Shown here piece by piece: positions 48,701 to 60,700 of a stretch of DNA of 64,000 nt (position 1 is its first letter; each line of letters starts with the position of its first letter). The notes beneath the pieces were generated by a model. It was not told the origin of the DNA, made no database searches, and saw only the letters and a program-made list of their open reading frames with translations. The position numbers and the translations under genes were made by a program. Location of the stretch: positions 128,007-192,006 of the forward strand of contig JAWQFJ010000579.1 of NCBI GenBank assembly GCA_034096865.1. Direction: 5' to 3'. Source of the stretch: Theodoxus fluviatilis. Taxonomy: Eukaryota; Mollusca; Gastropoda; Cycloneritida; Neritidae.

Positions 48701-51700
48701 TCGGTTTCTGCATCTCGGAAGAAATTGGACATAGCAGCAAGCAGAAGTGCAGACACTGCCTGTGGAGACGCTCAGTCTCAGAAGTGGCTGATTTCCCACG
48801 TGGATCAGTTGACGAAACTGCTGGCACAAGTTCCTTGCCCAGAATGTTTTGAAAATGAACTGGAAGTAGGCATCTGTGAAGGTGGAAATCAAGGATTTTC
48901 CACTAAATTGGAGCTCCTGTGTCACAAATGCGGCTTCAGAGCCGATGAACTGAGTTCTCCAAGAGTGGGAGGGTCCACAAAGAAGAACGTGGCATTTGAA
49001 GTCAACAGACTGATGACTCTGTTTAGTCATGAGGTTGGGACAGGCCATCGGGTTCTAGAGAAATTCAGCACCATCTTCGGATTGCCAGGAATGCACAAGA
49101 AGACCTTCCAGCGCCACGACCGGCTACTGACAGGTAAGAAAAACAATCATCTTGCTCAATTAAATTCCTTACATTGATCTGTGTATAATTATTGGTATTT
49201 TGTCGCGTTCTGACATGATTCTAAATCCATGAATACTGCTTCCTATGAATTGATTATTGCAGTCATCTAAGCTTTGTTTTCAGTTAGTATTTATGAATAT
49301 GATCATATATTTAGTCCATGTCTTGCAATTTGCAGAAGTTGAAGTTCAGGAGGGTGCAGAGGTCCTGGAGCGTGCTGCTGCTGCTGTCAGAGAGGCCTAC
49401 TCAGCAACTGATGCAGACCTTCAGGAGAGCCTTGGTGGAGGAGAAATTCCCATCTTTGACATTAGTGTTTCTTATGATGGGACCTGGCACAAAAGAGGCT
49501 TCACCAGCCTGTATGGAGTTGGAGCATGCATTGACATACTCACTGGTTTGATTGTGGACTATCATGTAATGTCTTCCTACTGCCATGCATGCAAACTGCA
49601 GGAGGCAAAAGGGCTGTCAGAGGCTGAGATGGAAGCCTGGAGAGGTAGCCATGCTGAAGAGTGCTGCATCAACCACACAGGTTCTAGCAAGGCTATGGAG
49701 GTAGAGGCAGCAAAAGTGCTTTGGGGTCGCTCGGTGGAGAAACACGGATTCAGATATGTTGAAATGCTGGGTGATGGGGACTCAGCAGCTGCTGCAGCTG
49801 TCAGGAGTTTAGCTCCCTATGGGCAGGTAGAGGTTACAAAGGTGGAATGCATCAACCATGCCAGCAAAAGGCTTGGCTCAGCTCTCAGAAAGCTGTCCCA
49901 AGAAGAGAGGCTTGGGGGGAAAGGGTCCGGTAGACTTACCAAGGCTAAAGCCGAGATCCTGCAAAATTATTATCACAATGCCATTGCTGATAAAGAAAAC
50001 CAAAAGGATGTAGAAAAAATGAGGGCATCAGTTTGGGCAACTTTTTTCCACAGCATTTCAAATGATGATGAAAGTTATCACCACAGATGCCCTGAGGGTC
50101 TCACCAGCTGGTGTTTTGTTCAGCAGGCTCTTGCTCAAGGCAAAGAGCCTCCACCCCACTCAGAGCATGCATCTAGAACATATCTGAGCTTGGAAGTGGC
50201 AGAGAAGGTGAGAGGAGTGTATGAAAGAATGTCGAACCAGAATCTCTTGGCCAGAATGTTGCATGGTAAGACACAGAATGCCAATGAGAGCTTTCATTCC
50301 ACCATTTGGCTTCGGTGCCCGAAGACGACCTTTGTTGGCAAACGAAGAATAGATGGAGCTGTTGCTCGAGCTGTGGGCACCTTCAATGAAGGAGCCCAAT
50401 CTTTGGTCAAAGTGATGGGAAAGCTGTGGGTGGAAGCTTCCATCACAACATTGCACATTCTGAGGGAGGCTGATGCTCTGAGAGTGAAAAGAGCAGATGA
50501 AAAATCTGGGAAGGGGGCAAAGCGTGTCAGAAAGAAGAGAGCTTCAGAGCGTACTGCAGAGTTGAGAAAGAGAGGGAGACAGGAAGGACAAATGTATGGG
50601 GCTGGCATGTTTTGAGAGATGACTTTTCATGCATGAAACTCCTGTATTTCTTCATCCAGTTGATTTCTTCAGTCTAATCAGTCATTGTGCTGATAAGCAT
50701 TTATTTTGCATTTTGTCCAACTCGGTTTTGAAGTGTCTGTAATTTTTTTTTAATAGTTTCAGGAAAGATTTTGTCTAGATATTAGCTGTGGAGGTTGTTC
50801 ATATGTTTCATTATGAGGGGCCAGCAATGCCATATGACTGGAGAAGTTTGATTATTGAATACTAGGACATTGAATCTTTTTTCCTTGATTTCTCAAAATA
50901 CGGTTTTTGCTATATTTCAAAATACAAGGGAACAAGAAGGGCAAAGCCCATACGACTCACATGATTGACCTTGACCTTTACATGACATTGACCTTCAGGT
51001 GACCTTCAAGGTCAAGGTCAAACAACTAAACCTACCAATGACATCATACACTAAGAACTGCTTTACACATTTTTCCTACCAAAATACATGTGACCTTGAC
51101 CCAAGGTCAAGGTCATCCAAGGCCATGCAACACAAAGCTGTTAATTCAAGACATAGGAAGCACAATGGTGCTTATTGGCACTTTCTACCATGAGATATGG
51201 TCACTTTTAGTGGTTCACTACCCCATTTTGGTCACATTTCATAAGGGTCAAAGTGACCTTGACCTTGATGATATGTGACCAAATGTGTCTCATGATGAAA
51301 GTATAACATGTGCCCCACATAATTATTAAGTTTGAAACAGTTATCTTCCATAGTTCAGGGTCAAGGTCACTTCAAAATATGTATACAATCCAACTTTGAA
51401 GAGCTCCTGTGACCTTGACCTTGAAGCAAGGTCAACCAAACTGGTATCAAAAGATAGGGCTTGCTTTGACCTATATACCACTTGTAGCTAAGGTCGCCAT
51501 TCTCAATAACGTGGGAGAAAATTGGGAAAATGTGAAAAATGACTGTTTTTGAGACCACATTTATGGCTCCTGTGACCTTGACCTTGAAGCAAGGTCAAGT
51601 CACTATGTATGTTTTTTGAGGCCTTGTCATCATACACCATCATGCCACATTTGGTGTTGATAGACTTAATAGTCTCCGAGAAAAATCCAACGTTTAAGTT

Positions 51701-54700
51701 TTTTACGGACGGACGCCCGCCCGCCCGGACGGACGGACGGACGACACGGCTCAGTACATAGACTCACTTTTGCTTCGCATGTGAGTCAAAAAAGGGGACA
51801 TGATACAGCCCTGAAATTTACAGGTCTTATTCTTTCTTATGTTTCCTTCATTATTACAGAATAATATTGAGATTTTCATGCAAGAATCTGCTGTATTTCT
51901 TCATCCAGTTGATTTCTTCAGTCTAATCAGTCATTGTGCTGATAAGCATTTATTTTGCGTTTTGTCCAACTCGGTTTTATAGTGTCTGTAATTTTTTATA
52001 AATAGTTTCAGGAAAGATTTTGTCTAGATATTAGCTGTGGAGGTTGTTCATATGTTTCAAAATGAGGGGCAGCAATGCCATATGACTGGGGAAGTTTGAT
52101 TATTGAATACTAGGACATTGAATCTTGTTTTCCTTGATTTCTCAAAATACGGTTTTTGCTATATTTGAAAATACAAGGAAAAAAAGGGAAGCATGATACA
52201 GCCCTGCAATTTACAGGTCTTATTCTTTCTTATGTTTCCTTCATTCTTACAGAACAATATTGATATTTTCCCATTCTTCTTGTTGTAATTGTCTAAAATG
52301 TGTCTGGGAAACAGGGTTTTCACGGCATAGCTTATGGGATAGTGGACCTCAAATTCAGAAAATTGGTTAGACTGCATATAAATTGATGCCCTTCTGTAAA
52401 AAGTTTGAGTTGATGTGTATCTTGCTGAATAAAACAAATGGTGTAGTTATGAGTTGTAGTTTTTGAGTTTTGTATTTTTAAATATATTGCATGTGGCGGC
52501 CATCTTGGAAGGTTTCCATGGCAACAGAAGGTTTAACAATTTTTATCTTTACAGTTTTTAATACCCAACATGTGTACCTTTGATATGAAAATAATTATGT
52601 ATTTAGAAAAGAACTGCTTTACTCCAGCCCTATAGGCACTGCCATATCCCCCCCCCCTTAAGTATTCAGGGATTTGAAAGGTGCTTTTCAATGTGCATAT
52701 TTAGACTTGTGAAGAAATTCTTTCTGCACCTGCACAGTATTTTTTAGACCAACTGACAAGTATTCTCAGACCTGCCTACCCCCTACCCCAAGGCCAATTC
52801 GGAAGATTCTGAAAAACAGGCCTGGGTCCGAGGGGGGGGGCTGGGAGGAGGAGGAGAAACAGGCCTAAATTGGAAGTCTCCCTAATTTTTCGGTAGAATA
52901 GGCAGGTCTACATGTTTTCCACCGTGAGAGATTGAGAAATCGCGGTGGCAAATCCCACAGTGAGCGAAATAGGTGCCCTTCGGTGACTTCTCCAAGTTCT
53001 CGAACATTGTATGGTACTCAGCTTTCCATTTCTGCGTGTATTACACTTTCTTCTGAATCTTCTTTGGTGCTGTAGATGTCGATTCAATTTCATCCTAGTT
53101 CGTTTCATGCAAACGTGTCCCTTCCTTTTTACCCGCCATTGCAAACGCGATGAACAGAGCGTCGCGGCCACAGCCGAGCCGAGCACGCAGTCTTTCAAGG
53201 TTAACGATTGGACACTGTATCCAAGTAATCCAATCACAACAGCCGAAGCAAAGACGTTTGGCGGCACCGGAAGGCGTACTCAGCCTACACGTCTAAAAGC
53301 CCGAAACATGCATAACACGGAATAACTTTCACATTTTTATTTTTTCGTAGGTTTTATTGATCGAAATCGGGAGAATTCAAAGCCTAATCGGGAGGTCGGA
53401 AGAAACACGCCTAAATCGGGAGTCTCCCGATTTTTCCGGGAGAGTAGGCAGGTCTGTATTCTTCAGTGCATCATTGAACAAGAAGGGCAAAGCCCATACA
53501 ACTCACATGCTTGACCTTGACCTTTATATGACCTTGACCTTCAGGTGACCTTCAAGGTCAAGGTCAAACAACTAAACCTACCAATGACATCATACACTAA
53601 GAAATGCTTTACACATTTTTCCTACCAAAATACATGTGACCTTGACCCAAGGTCAAGGTCATCCAAGGTCATGCAACACAAAACTGTTAATTCAAGACAT
53701 AGGAAGCACAATGGTGCTTATTGGCACTTTCTACCATGAGATATGGTCACTTTTAGTGGTTCACTACCCCATTTTGGTCACATTTCATAAGGGTCAAAGT
53801 GACCTTGACCTTGATATGTGACCAAATGTGTCTCATGATGAAAGTATAACATGTGCCCCACATAATTATTAAGTTTGAAACAGTTATCTTCCATAGTTCA
53901 GGGTCAGGTCACTTCAAAATATGTATACAATCCAACTTTGAAGAGCTCCTGTGACCTTGACCTTGAAGCAAGGTCAACCAAACTGGTATCAAAAGATAGG
54001 GATTACTTTGCCCTATATACCATATATAGATCAGGTATCCAATCTCAAAAACTTCAGAGAAAATTGAGAAAATGTGAAAAATGACTTTTTTTAGACAACA
54101 TTTATGGCCCCTGCGACCTTGACCTTGAAGCAAGGTTAAGTCACTATGTATGTTTTTTGAGGCCTTGTCATCATACACCATCATGCCACATTTGGTATTG
54201 ATAGACTTAATAGTCTCCGAGAAAAATCCAACGTTAAGTTTTCGGACGCCCGGACTGGACGAAAAGGGTGAGTACATAGACTCACTTTTGCTTCGCATGC
54301 GAGTCAAAAATGTTTTTTTAAGACTGATTTTTAAGCTGGAGTGCTAGATATCAAATTTGAACAGTGATGGAAGTCAGCTACCGACCGTCTACTCCTTGTT
54401 CATTTTGCAATTTTCCGATTCTTACATTCCAATTAAGTTTACACATCTAAATCAATGCAGTTTTTCAGTATTTTTCAAGATATCTGTTGCATAGTTTGGT
54501 TTGAAAATGCCTATGTAACACAAAAACTTTACATAAATCTGATAATAAGATGTTGGCTGCCGCTACCTAATAATAGCAATTTTAAAACACATCCCTGAAG
54601 TCAGGTCATTTCAACTTACTGGTGTCATAAACTTCTTCAATTCTCCAAGAGCATGTGCAATTCTTTGGTAGGCGTCTGTGATTTCTGCATAGGCTTCCAC

Positions 54701-57700
54701 CAGGACATGCAGTTCATCATTGAGATGAGCATATTTGCCTCCTTCCTTCCTCAATTCCTCCTCCTGCAAATCAGGAAAAAGCACAAGCTGTATTGCTTAC
54801 CCCCTAGGGCATCTACTGGGGTGCTGCATACAAAGGCAGCCAGTGAGAACTACTCTGAAGGAAATAACAACTTCTAACTGTACAACTTGACAGCAATTGG
54901 TTCGCCAAAATTCAAGACTGATGCAACTATTCAGAAAAGTTATGCATTCAGTTACTTTTGTTAAATGGACATAAAATACAGAACTATCAAAACAAGACTG
55001 TCTTCCAGGTACAGTAAGTGAATGCTCATTCATAACAAATTATATCACACTCACACTGTAACCAAGTACCCCATAACTTACTAACATTCATAATCCTATC
55101 TGTGGTGTAGCATTTATGCAATTAACCACCTCTTTGCTGAAGAAGAAAGCATGTTTCACTGCCTTTACATGCCACAAAGGACAAAAAGGAACAGCTGCAA
55201 CAGTTTGCAAGATGTACAACCAACCAGTTCATCTATATGGTAATGCAAAGAATATCAACTCTAGAAAAGCTTACCATGACAGGAAGATGGGCAGTGGGTC
55301 TATTCTTACCCCCCAACCCACTAGGGAGGGGAAAGGAAGAAGGTGAAAACTATACATGTGTAGAACATCCCACCCCCACAGTAAGGGGGGACATGGCGTA
55401 CAAAAACGGATTAATAGAAAATAAATCATAACTCAGCAAATATGAAAGCTATGCTAATGAAAGTTTATACAGAATTCAAACAAACTTTTATTGCTAAAGA
55501 CTTAGTTGTTCATGTGTTATAGCAAAATGACTGAAAAATAAACATACCAATTTTCTCTCCCCCGTCAAATTTTTATGAATAACCATTTTATGATCAGCAA
55601 TGATTGTAAACGAAGAAGAAGGTCTATATTACTCAATAAGATATAATAAGTGGATTACTAACACTTATAAATAATTTAAATCATGTTATGCCGGGAGCAT
55701 TTGTTTTGGTTACTTGTTCTAAATTCCACTAAAATTATTTCTAAGTGTTAGTAAACTACTTATTATATCTTATTGAGTAATATATATCTTCTTTGTTTAC
55801 AATCATTGCTGATGATAAAAAGGTTATTCATTAAAATTTGACGGAGGGGAGAAAATTAGTATGTTTATTTTTCAGTCATTTTGCTATAACACATGAACAA
55901 CTAAGTCTTCAGCAATAAAATTTTGTTTCAATATACCTTCCAGTGTGTTTGTATTCTGTATACAATTTCATTAGCATAGCTTTCATATTTGCAGAATTAT
56001 GATTTATTTTCTATTAATCCATTTTTGTACGCCATGTCCCCCCCCCCCTTAACTATAAAGTTGAACAGCCAATCAGACATTTCCAACTCAACAGCTCCAG
56101 CATGCATGTCCAGATGTGGTAAGTCTTGCACTAATTGACAAATTTCACAAGGACACACTGTAGATAGTCCCAAGCGGAATTGCACTAAAAGTTGCATTCC
56201 TTTGCAACAGAGTAGAAATAAAATACCCTGTTATTTCAGTGTCAAATCTTATTGCTTCAATATATGGAAGTCACCATAGAAAAAGTAAGCTTCCTACGGT
56301 ACTTGTACAATGGAAAGAATCATGTAGAAGAATGGAAAATTGACTGGATGAAAATCTCAACTCTGAGAGGTGAGAAATTAACACAAAAATGAACACTGAG
56401 TTAGATGAAGAGTTCTCAGCCATTGCAAATATTTCCCTTGCTGACAAAGTGGCAAATGAACACAACACCCTGACAAGCTATATCACTAAATCAGCTTGTG
56501 AAGTATATAAATGTGTGGAGATAGCAAAGGTTTTCATTGGCTCTGCACAGCACCAGAAAACACACATTCCACAAGTTCAGTAAGGAAAGCAATTTTCTTT
56601 CCCTATCAGTCCATCCAAGCTTGATTAGAAGCAGCCAACAGACAAAAGGAAAGAAATGATGCCACGAGTTCAAAGCATTCATTCTCCTGTATCCATTCCA
56701 GACATAAACTGATCCACTGATCCGTTTCCGACATAAACACACTGGTTGATGAATTGCACTGAAAAGAGGTTGTTGGGCACACAGAAGAAAAAAAACTAAA
56801 TGTCTAATGATTAGTGAAAATGTCTTACCTTCTGCCTGTCCCTCATTGATCCCCTACCCAGAATAGACATCTTGGTGCCCGTCTCATCCTGAAGTCGCTT
56901 CAGGGAATTTCCCTTTGGTCCAAGCAACTTTCCAACAAAGTTGAACTGTAGGAGAGGAAAACGTTGGCATAAGCAAGCTGGCAGGTACATGTAGGTCATC
57001 CTCCAAATGTCACACGTCATTCAGCAGTAACAGAAAGTGGGCAAGACATTAAACTGCATCCGAATGGTGTAAAGTCCTGGTCCCTTACTGAAGAAGGAAA
57101 CTGCTTGAGGTCAACGTTGCATTTCTCTCATAACAATGCCTGTGCTGCACTCAACCTAGATCAACCATGATGTTGTCAGAAAGCAATACTCACCTTCTTC
57201 AATTCTACCATGTGCAAGAATCAATTCAGATCCGAGCCATCTTACCTTGGGATACTCTTTCACTGGAATGCACACTCGGATTCCAACAGTCTGCGCATTA
57301 TTTGGATGAACGTTGATCCATGGCTGGTTCTTGTCTTTCTCTTTGACACCGCCTTGTTCAAGACGAGTCACTTCTGCAAGAAAACAACAATGAAACAACT
57401 TAGTTGTGGTTAAAGTAGCAGCAAGAGCAGCAAATCTGAATTTCCCGTTATGCACCTTTCACAATCGTGTGGGATGGAAGGTCAGCCTTTGTAGGCTATG
57501 CAAGGCCATTATGCAAGAACATCACTAGAACAGTTCAGAGCAAACCCAAAGCAAGTCATGAGCCTTGTTCAGGAGGCGCAGCGATTCAGAGTGCTGCTCA
57601 GCGCTGCATGTGATTCACTCCTGAACGGCCAATTTGGGGCGTGCTTCACTCAGCGCTGAGCAGCTCTCTGCATCACCGATCCGAGATGATGCAGAATGAT

Positions 57701-60700
57701 TTTGCAGCAGATTCAAAATGGCGTCTTCGATCCCGCACTGGCAGTCGACGCGTAAAATAACCCTCAGAAACATCTTTTGGGACTGAAACGGGCTTTATTT
57801 GCCCCAAGCGCTCTGTATGTGCAAGTAATGGCAAGTAAGGATGACACAGTAGTGGACTTTATTCATGCAGAATACATGTAAAGGTGCATAAACGATGTCT
57901 GTGGCAAAGAAAACACTTTCTTCGCGTCTATCAACACAACATGGGGCGCAGAAGATTTACCTCCCCTTTAACAAGTGAAGCGCTGCACTACATCTTAGGC
58001 GTTCAGGAGTGGCAAAGAGCGCTCAATTGCCAACATGAAGCGCTCATGTAGCGCTGAGTACTCCTGAACAAGCCTATGGTGTCCCTAGTTATTCGCCTCT
58101 TACGAATCGCGCAGGGAGACGCGGTGGGTCAAATCTAACCCCGAACCCACAGGGGGAAATCTTGTGGGAAGATTAACTCATTGCATATGAATCCTAACAC
58201 AAGGGTTCATCCCCTTATTACACAGGTTTTTGGGATGATTGTGAAAAATCACCATTATAAAAGTTTTATACCCAGAGACTTGAACTTTGTATCACTTCAA
58301 AGAGTACCGACTCTTGCAAAATCAAATGACATTCAAACATGACAACACACCAAAAATGTGTTCACTTTCTGACTTTTTATTTTTATTTGCGCTGTTGGCA
58401 AATCAACCACTGATTCATCTAAACCACCCCGGCTTTCATATTCATACATCAAAACATCTTCTACATCTGATTCTTCCTCTGTATACACCTCTAAAACTTC
58501 TTTCAAACACAAGCAACATGAATGAGATAGACTGGGTGCCTTTTTGGTGAGGATGTAAACAAACGTAGGGTTCTCGTACTTCGAGCCTGATTCTGACTTT
58601 TGTAAATAATTTTGAGAAGGGAAGTCACTATTATATCGTCAAGTGGCTTAGCAAATAAGCCAAAAGTTGTCTCCCTTGAATACTGCGTTTGTCAACGGAA
58701 ATTTTTCAGATAGCGAGGGAACGCCTCCCTCTCGCACAGCATCTGTGTGACCTGTATCCAATGAGTTAATCTTAATGTATCCCTCAGGGTTCTATGATTT
58801 AAAACAGTTGCCATAATGAAATCATTTTAAGAAATTTGGTTGACAAACCAGCACCCTGCATTATCTTCCAAAGTCAAAGGCTTTCTTGTAGTCAATAAAT
58901 GCGACATACACTTTACCTATGCCTTTTCCGTACACATGCTTCATGGCAATGGAATGCGGAGTGAAGACATGGTCTATGGTTGAATGGTCTGGCCATAATC
59001 CGGCCTGTTCCGCACATTCTTTTCCCTCAATTTCTAACCATCTGCGTAAGTCTCATTAATATTGATGTAAAGATTTTGATAACGGCATATGCCAGGAACG
59101 GTTTTTGCGTTTTACTGTTCCTGTCTTTGTGCAGTCATAGTATATTTGTTTTCCAGAGAACTGCTTTCAAATTTTGCACAAAGACACAGAAGATATTATT
59201 TTCCACTGATGATCGGAAATCATAACCTTTGTGCATGTGGTGTGTATGTGGACAAAAAGGCGGGAAAACGTACTGCAAAACATTTGATCTTCCAATTCTA
59301 TGAACAAATACTTTGATTTGGTTGATTTTGTCTGTACTAAATGTTTATACACATTTGCATTACTTGGATATTGACATTTAAAGTTTCTCATTTTCTAGGC
59401 GCTTGTAACCTTCCCATAACAGCTAGTGAACTGATTTTTTTCTACTTTTTCATTTTTGTGCATGTACACACACTCAATTTTATGGTGTGTAATTCATAAT
59501 TAGCATTTTTAATCCCTAAGATCATTCTTTGAATGTAAAGAGTACAAAACAAGCTTTCATTTGATTTATAATTTGTATTATCTTATGCCTTTGTATATTA
59601 TATTTTTGAAAATGCATGAAAAACTTACGATCCCTGAGAACGATCACAATATTTAGCCACGACTCCAGTGAGTTAATGATCCTGCCATATCGAAGATGAG
59701 TTTTTATCATGTACCCCATTTTAAAAAGTTCTAACCCAGTTGTTGGTAACTAAAGAATACTACAACTTGATTCTAACTGTACAAATATATCAGGGACTGG
59801 TGATAGGCAATGAAGTGCAGATGTGATAATACATGACAATTCAAAATACCAATTAAAAAGTCAACAGTGAAATAGATCAACACAACATATATTGGGAGGG
59901 CTGGGTTGAAATTTATCAGGGCTTGGAAAAACAAGCTGCAAGTAGGTAAGCTGGGTAAACCTATTCTGCATATATATCTAGGTGCAATAGAGTGGGGGGT
60001 AAGGTGTTTACCCTTGGAACTCTTACTTCCTTCTGAAAATCGCAGCACATTAACTTTCACAGAAAAATTCATCTTAAGATGTCTAAGCTTTTAATTATAG
60101 CAGCAGAAAAATACAACCATTAGACGGTTTTTAGAATGTCATGTCTCCATTAAATAGGTACGTGAGAAAGACGTGCGGGAACGCCGCTGCGCGCTCTCTC
60201 TCGCTTGTGACCTATTTTGGCTTCACGCGCAGCGGGTCTTGTTGTGGCTACGTGTTTTGTTCTGCAAATAAAGGCCTATGACAAGAACAGACTTGTCAGT
60301 GACCTAGTTCAGATTTTCCCCTGCATGCTGATATTTTGTTGATCCCTGTGCGTTACGTGAGAGCTGAGTTGCGGCTTTTCAAAAATTTGTGTCTTCTAAA
60401 GTCGTCGAATTTGCATCGAAGGTGAGTTTATAATATCTTCGTAATTGTTTATAGTTAAAGATAAATCATTTCTGAATATGTGTAGGCTGTTTGTATCGAC
60501 CATATCTCGTTCACAACTAGAGATTTTCGATTTACCATTGAGTCACTGAATTTTCAAACCATGCGTCTTTGTCCAAAATCATGGCTGATTCACTCCTTTT
60601 TCGAGAATATTTTATAATCAAACAGAATCATTCATATTGCTAATAACGATCGAGTATTCATGTGATCCTGAATACTTCAAATTTATTTCACAAGTGTTTG

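Larger units (their letters stand above)
47930..52657 (+). mobile_element. Complete Kolobok/Mutator-like DNA transposon, TTAA duplications
   Basis: Ends GGGGGGATACGGCAGTGC and, inverted, G-run plus ATATGGCAGTGC form TIRs that agree at 17 of 18 bases when the G-run is capped. TTAA lies outside both (47926-47929, 52658-52661). Inside is a long transposase gene (48461-50615), then a 391-bp tandem duplication interrupted by NR-motif repeat F. TTAA duplications are shared by piggyBac and Kolobok superfamilies. The transposase is not piggyBac-like, so I favour Kolobok. It lies antisense in KHDRBS intron 4. Confidence 0.78.

Noticed and set aside
49257..49335. Start of the second transposase frame at 49257 as a separate gene
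   Set aside because: The TTTGCAG acceptor at 49335 and GTAAGA donor at 49134 join the two frames in phase, so the region is intron.
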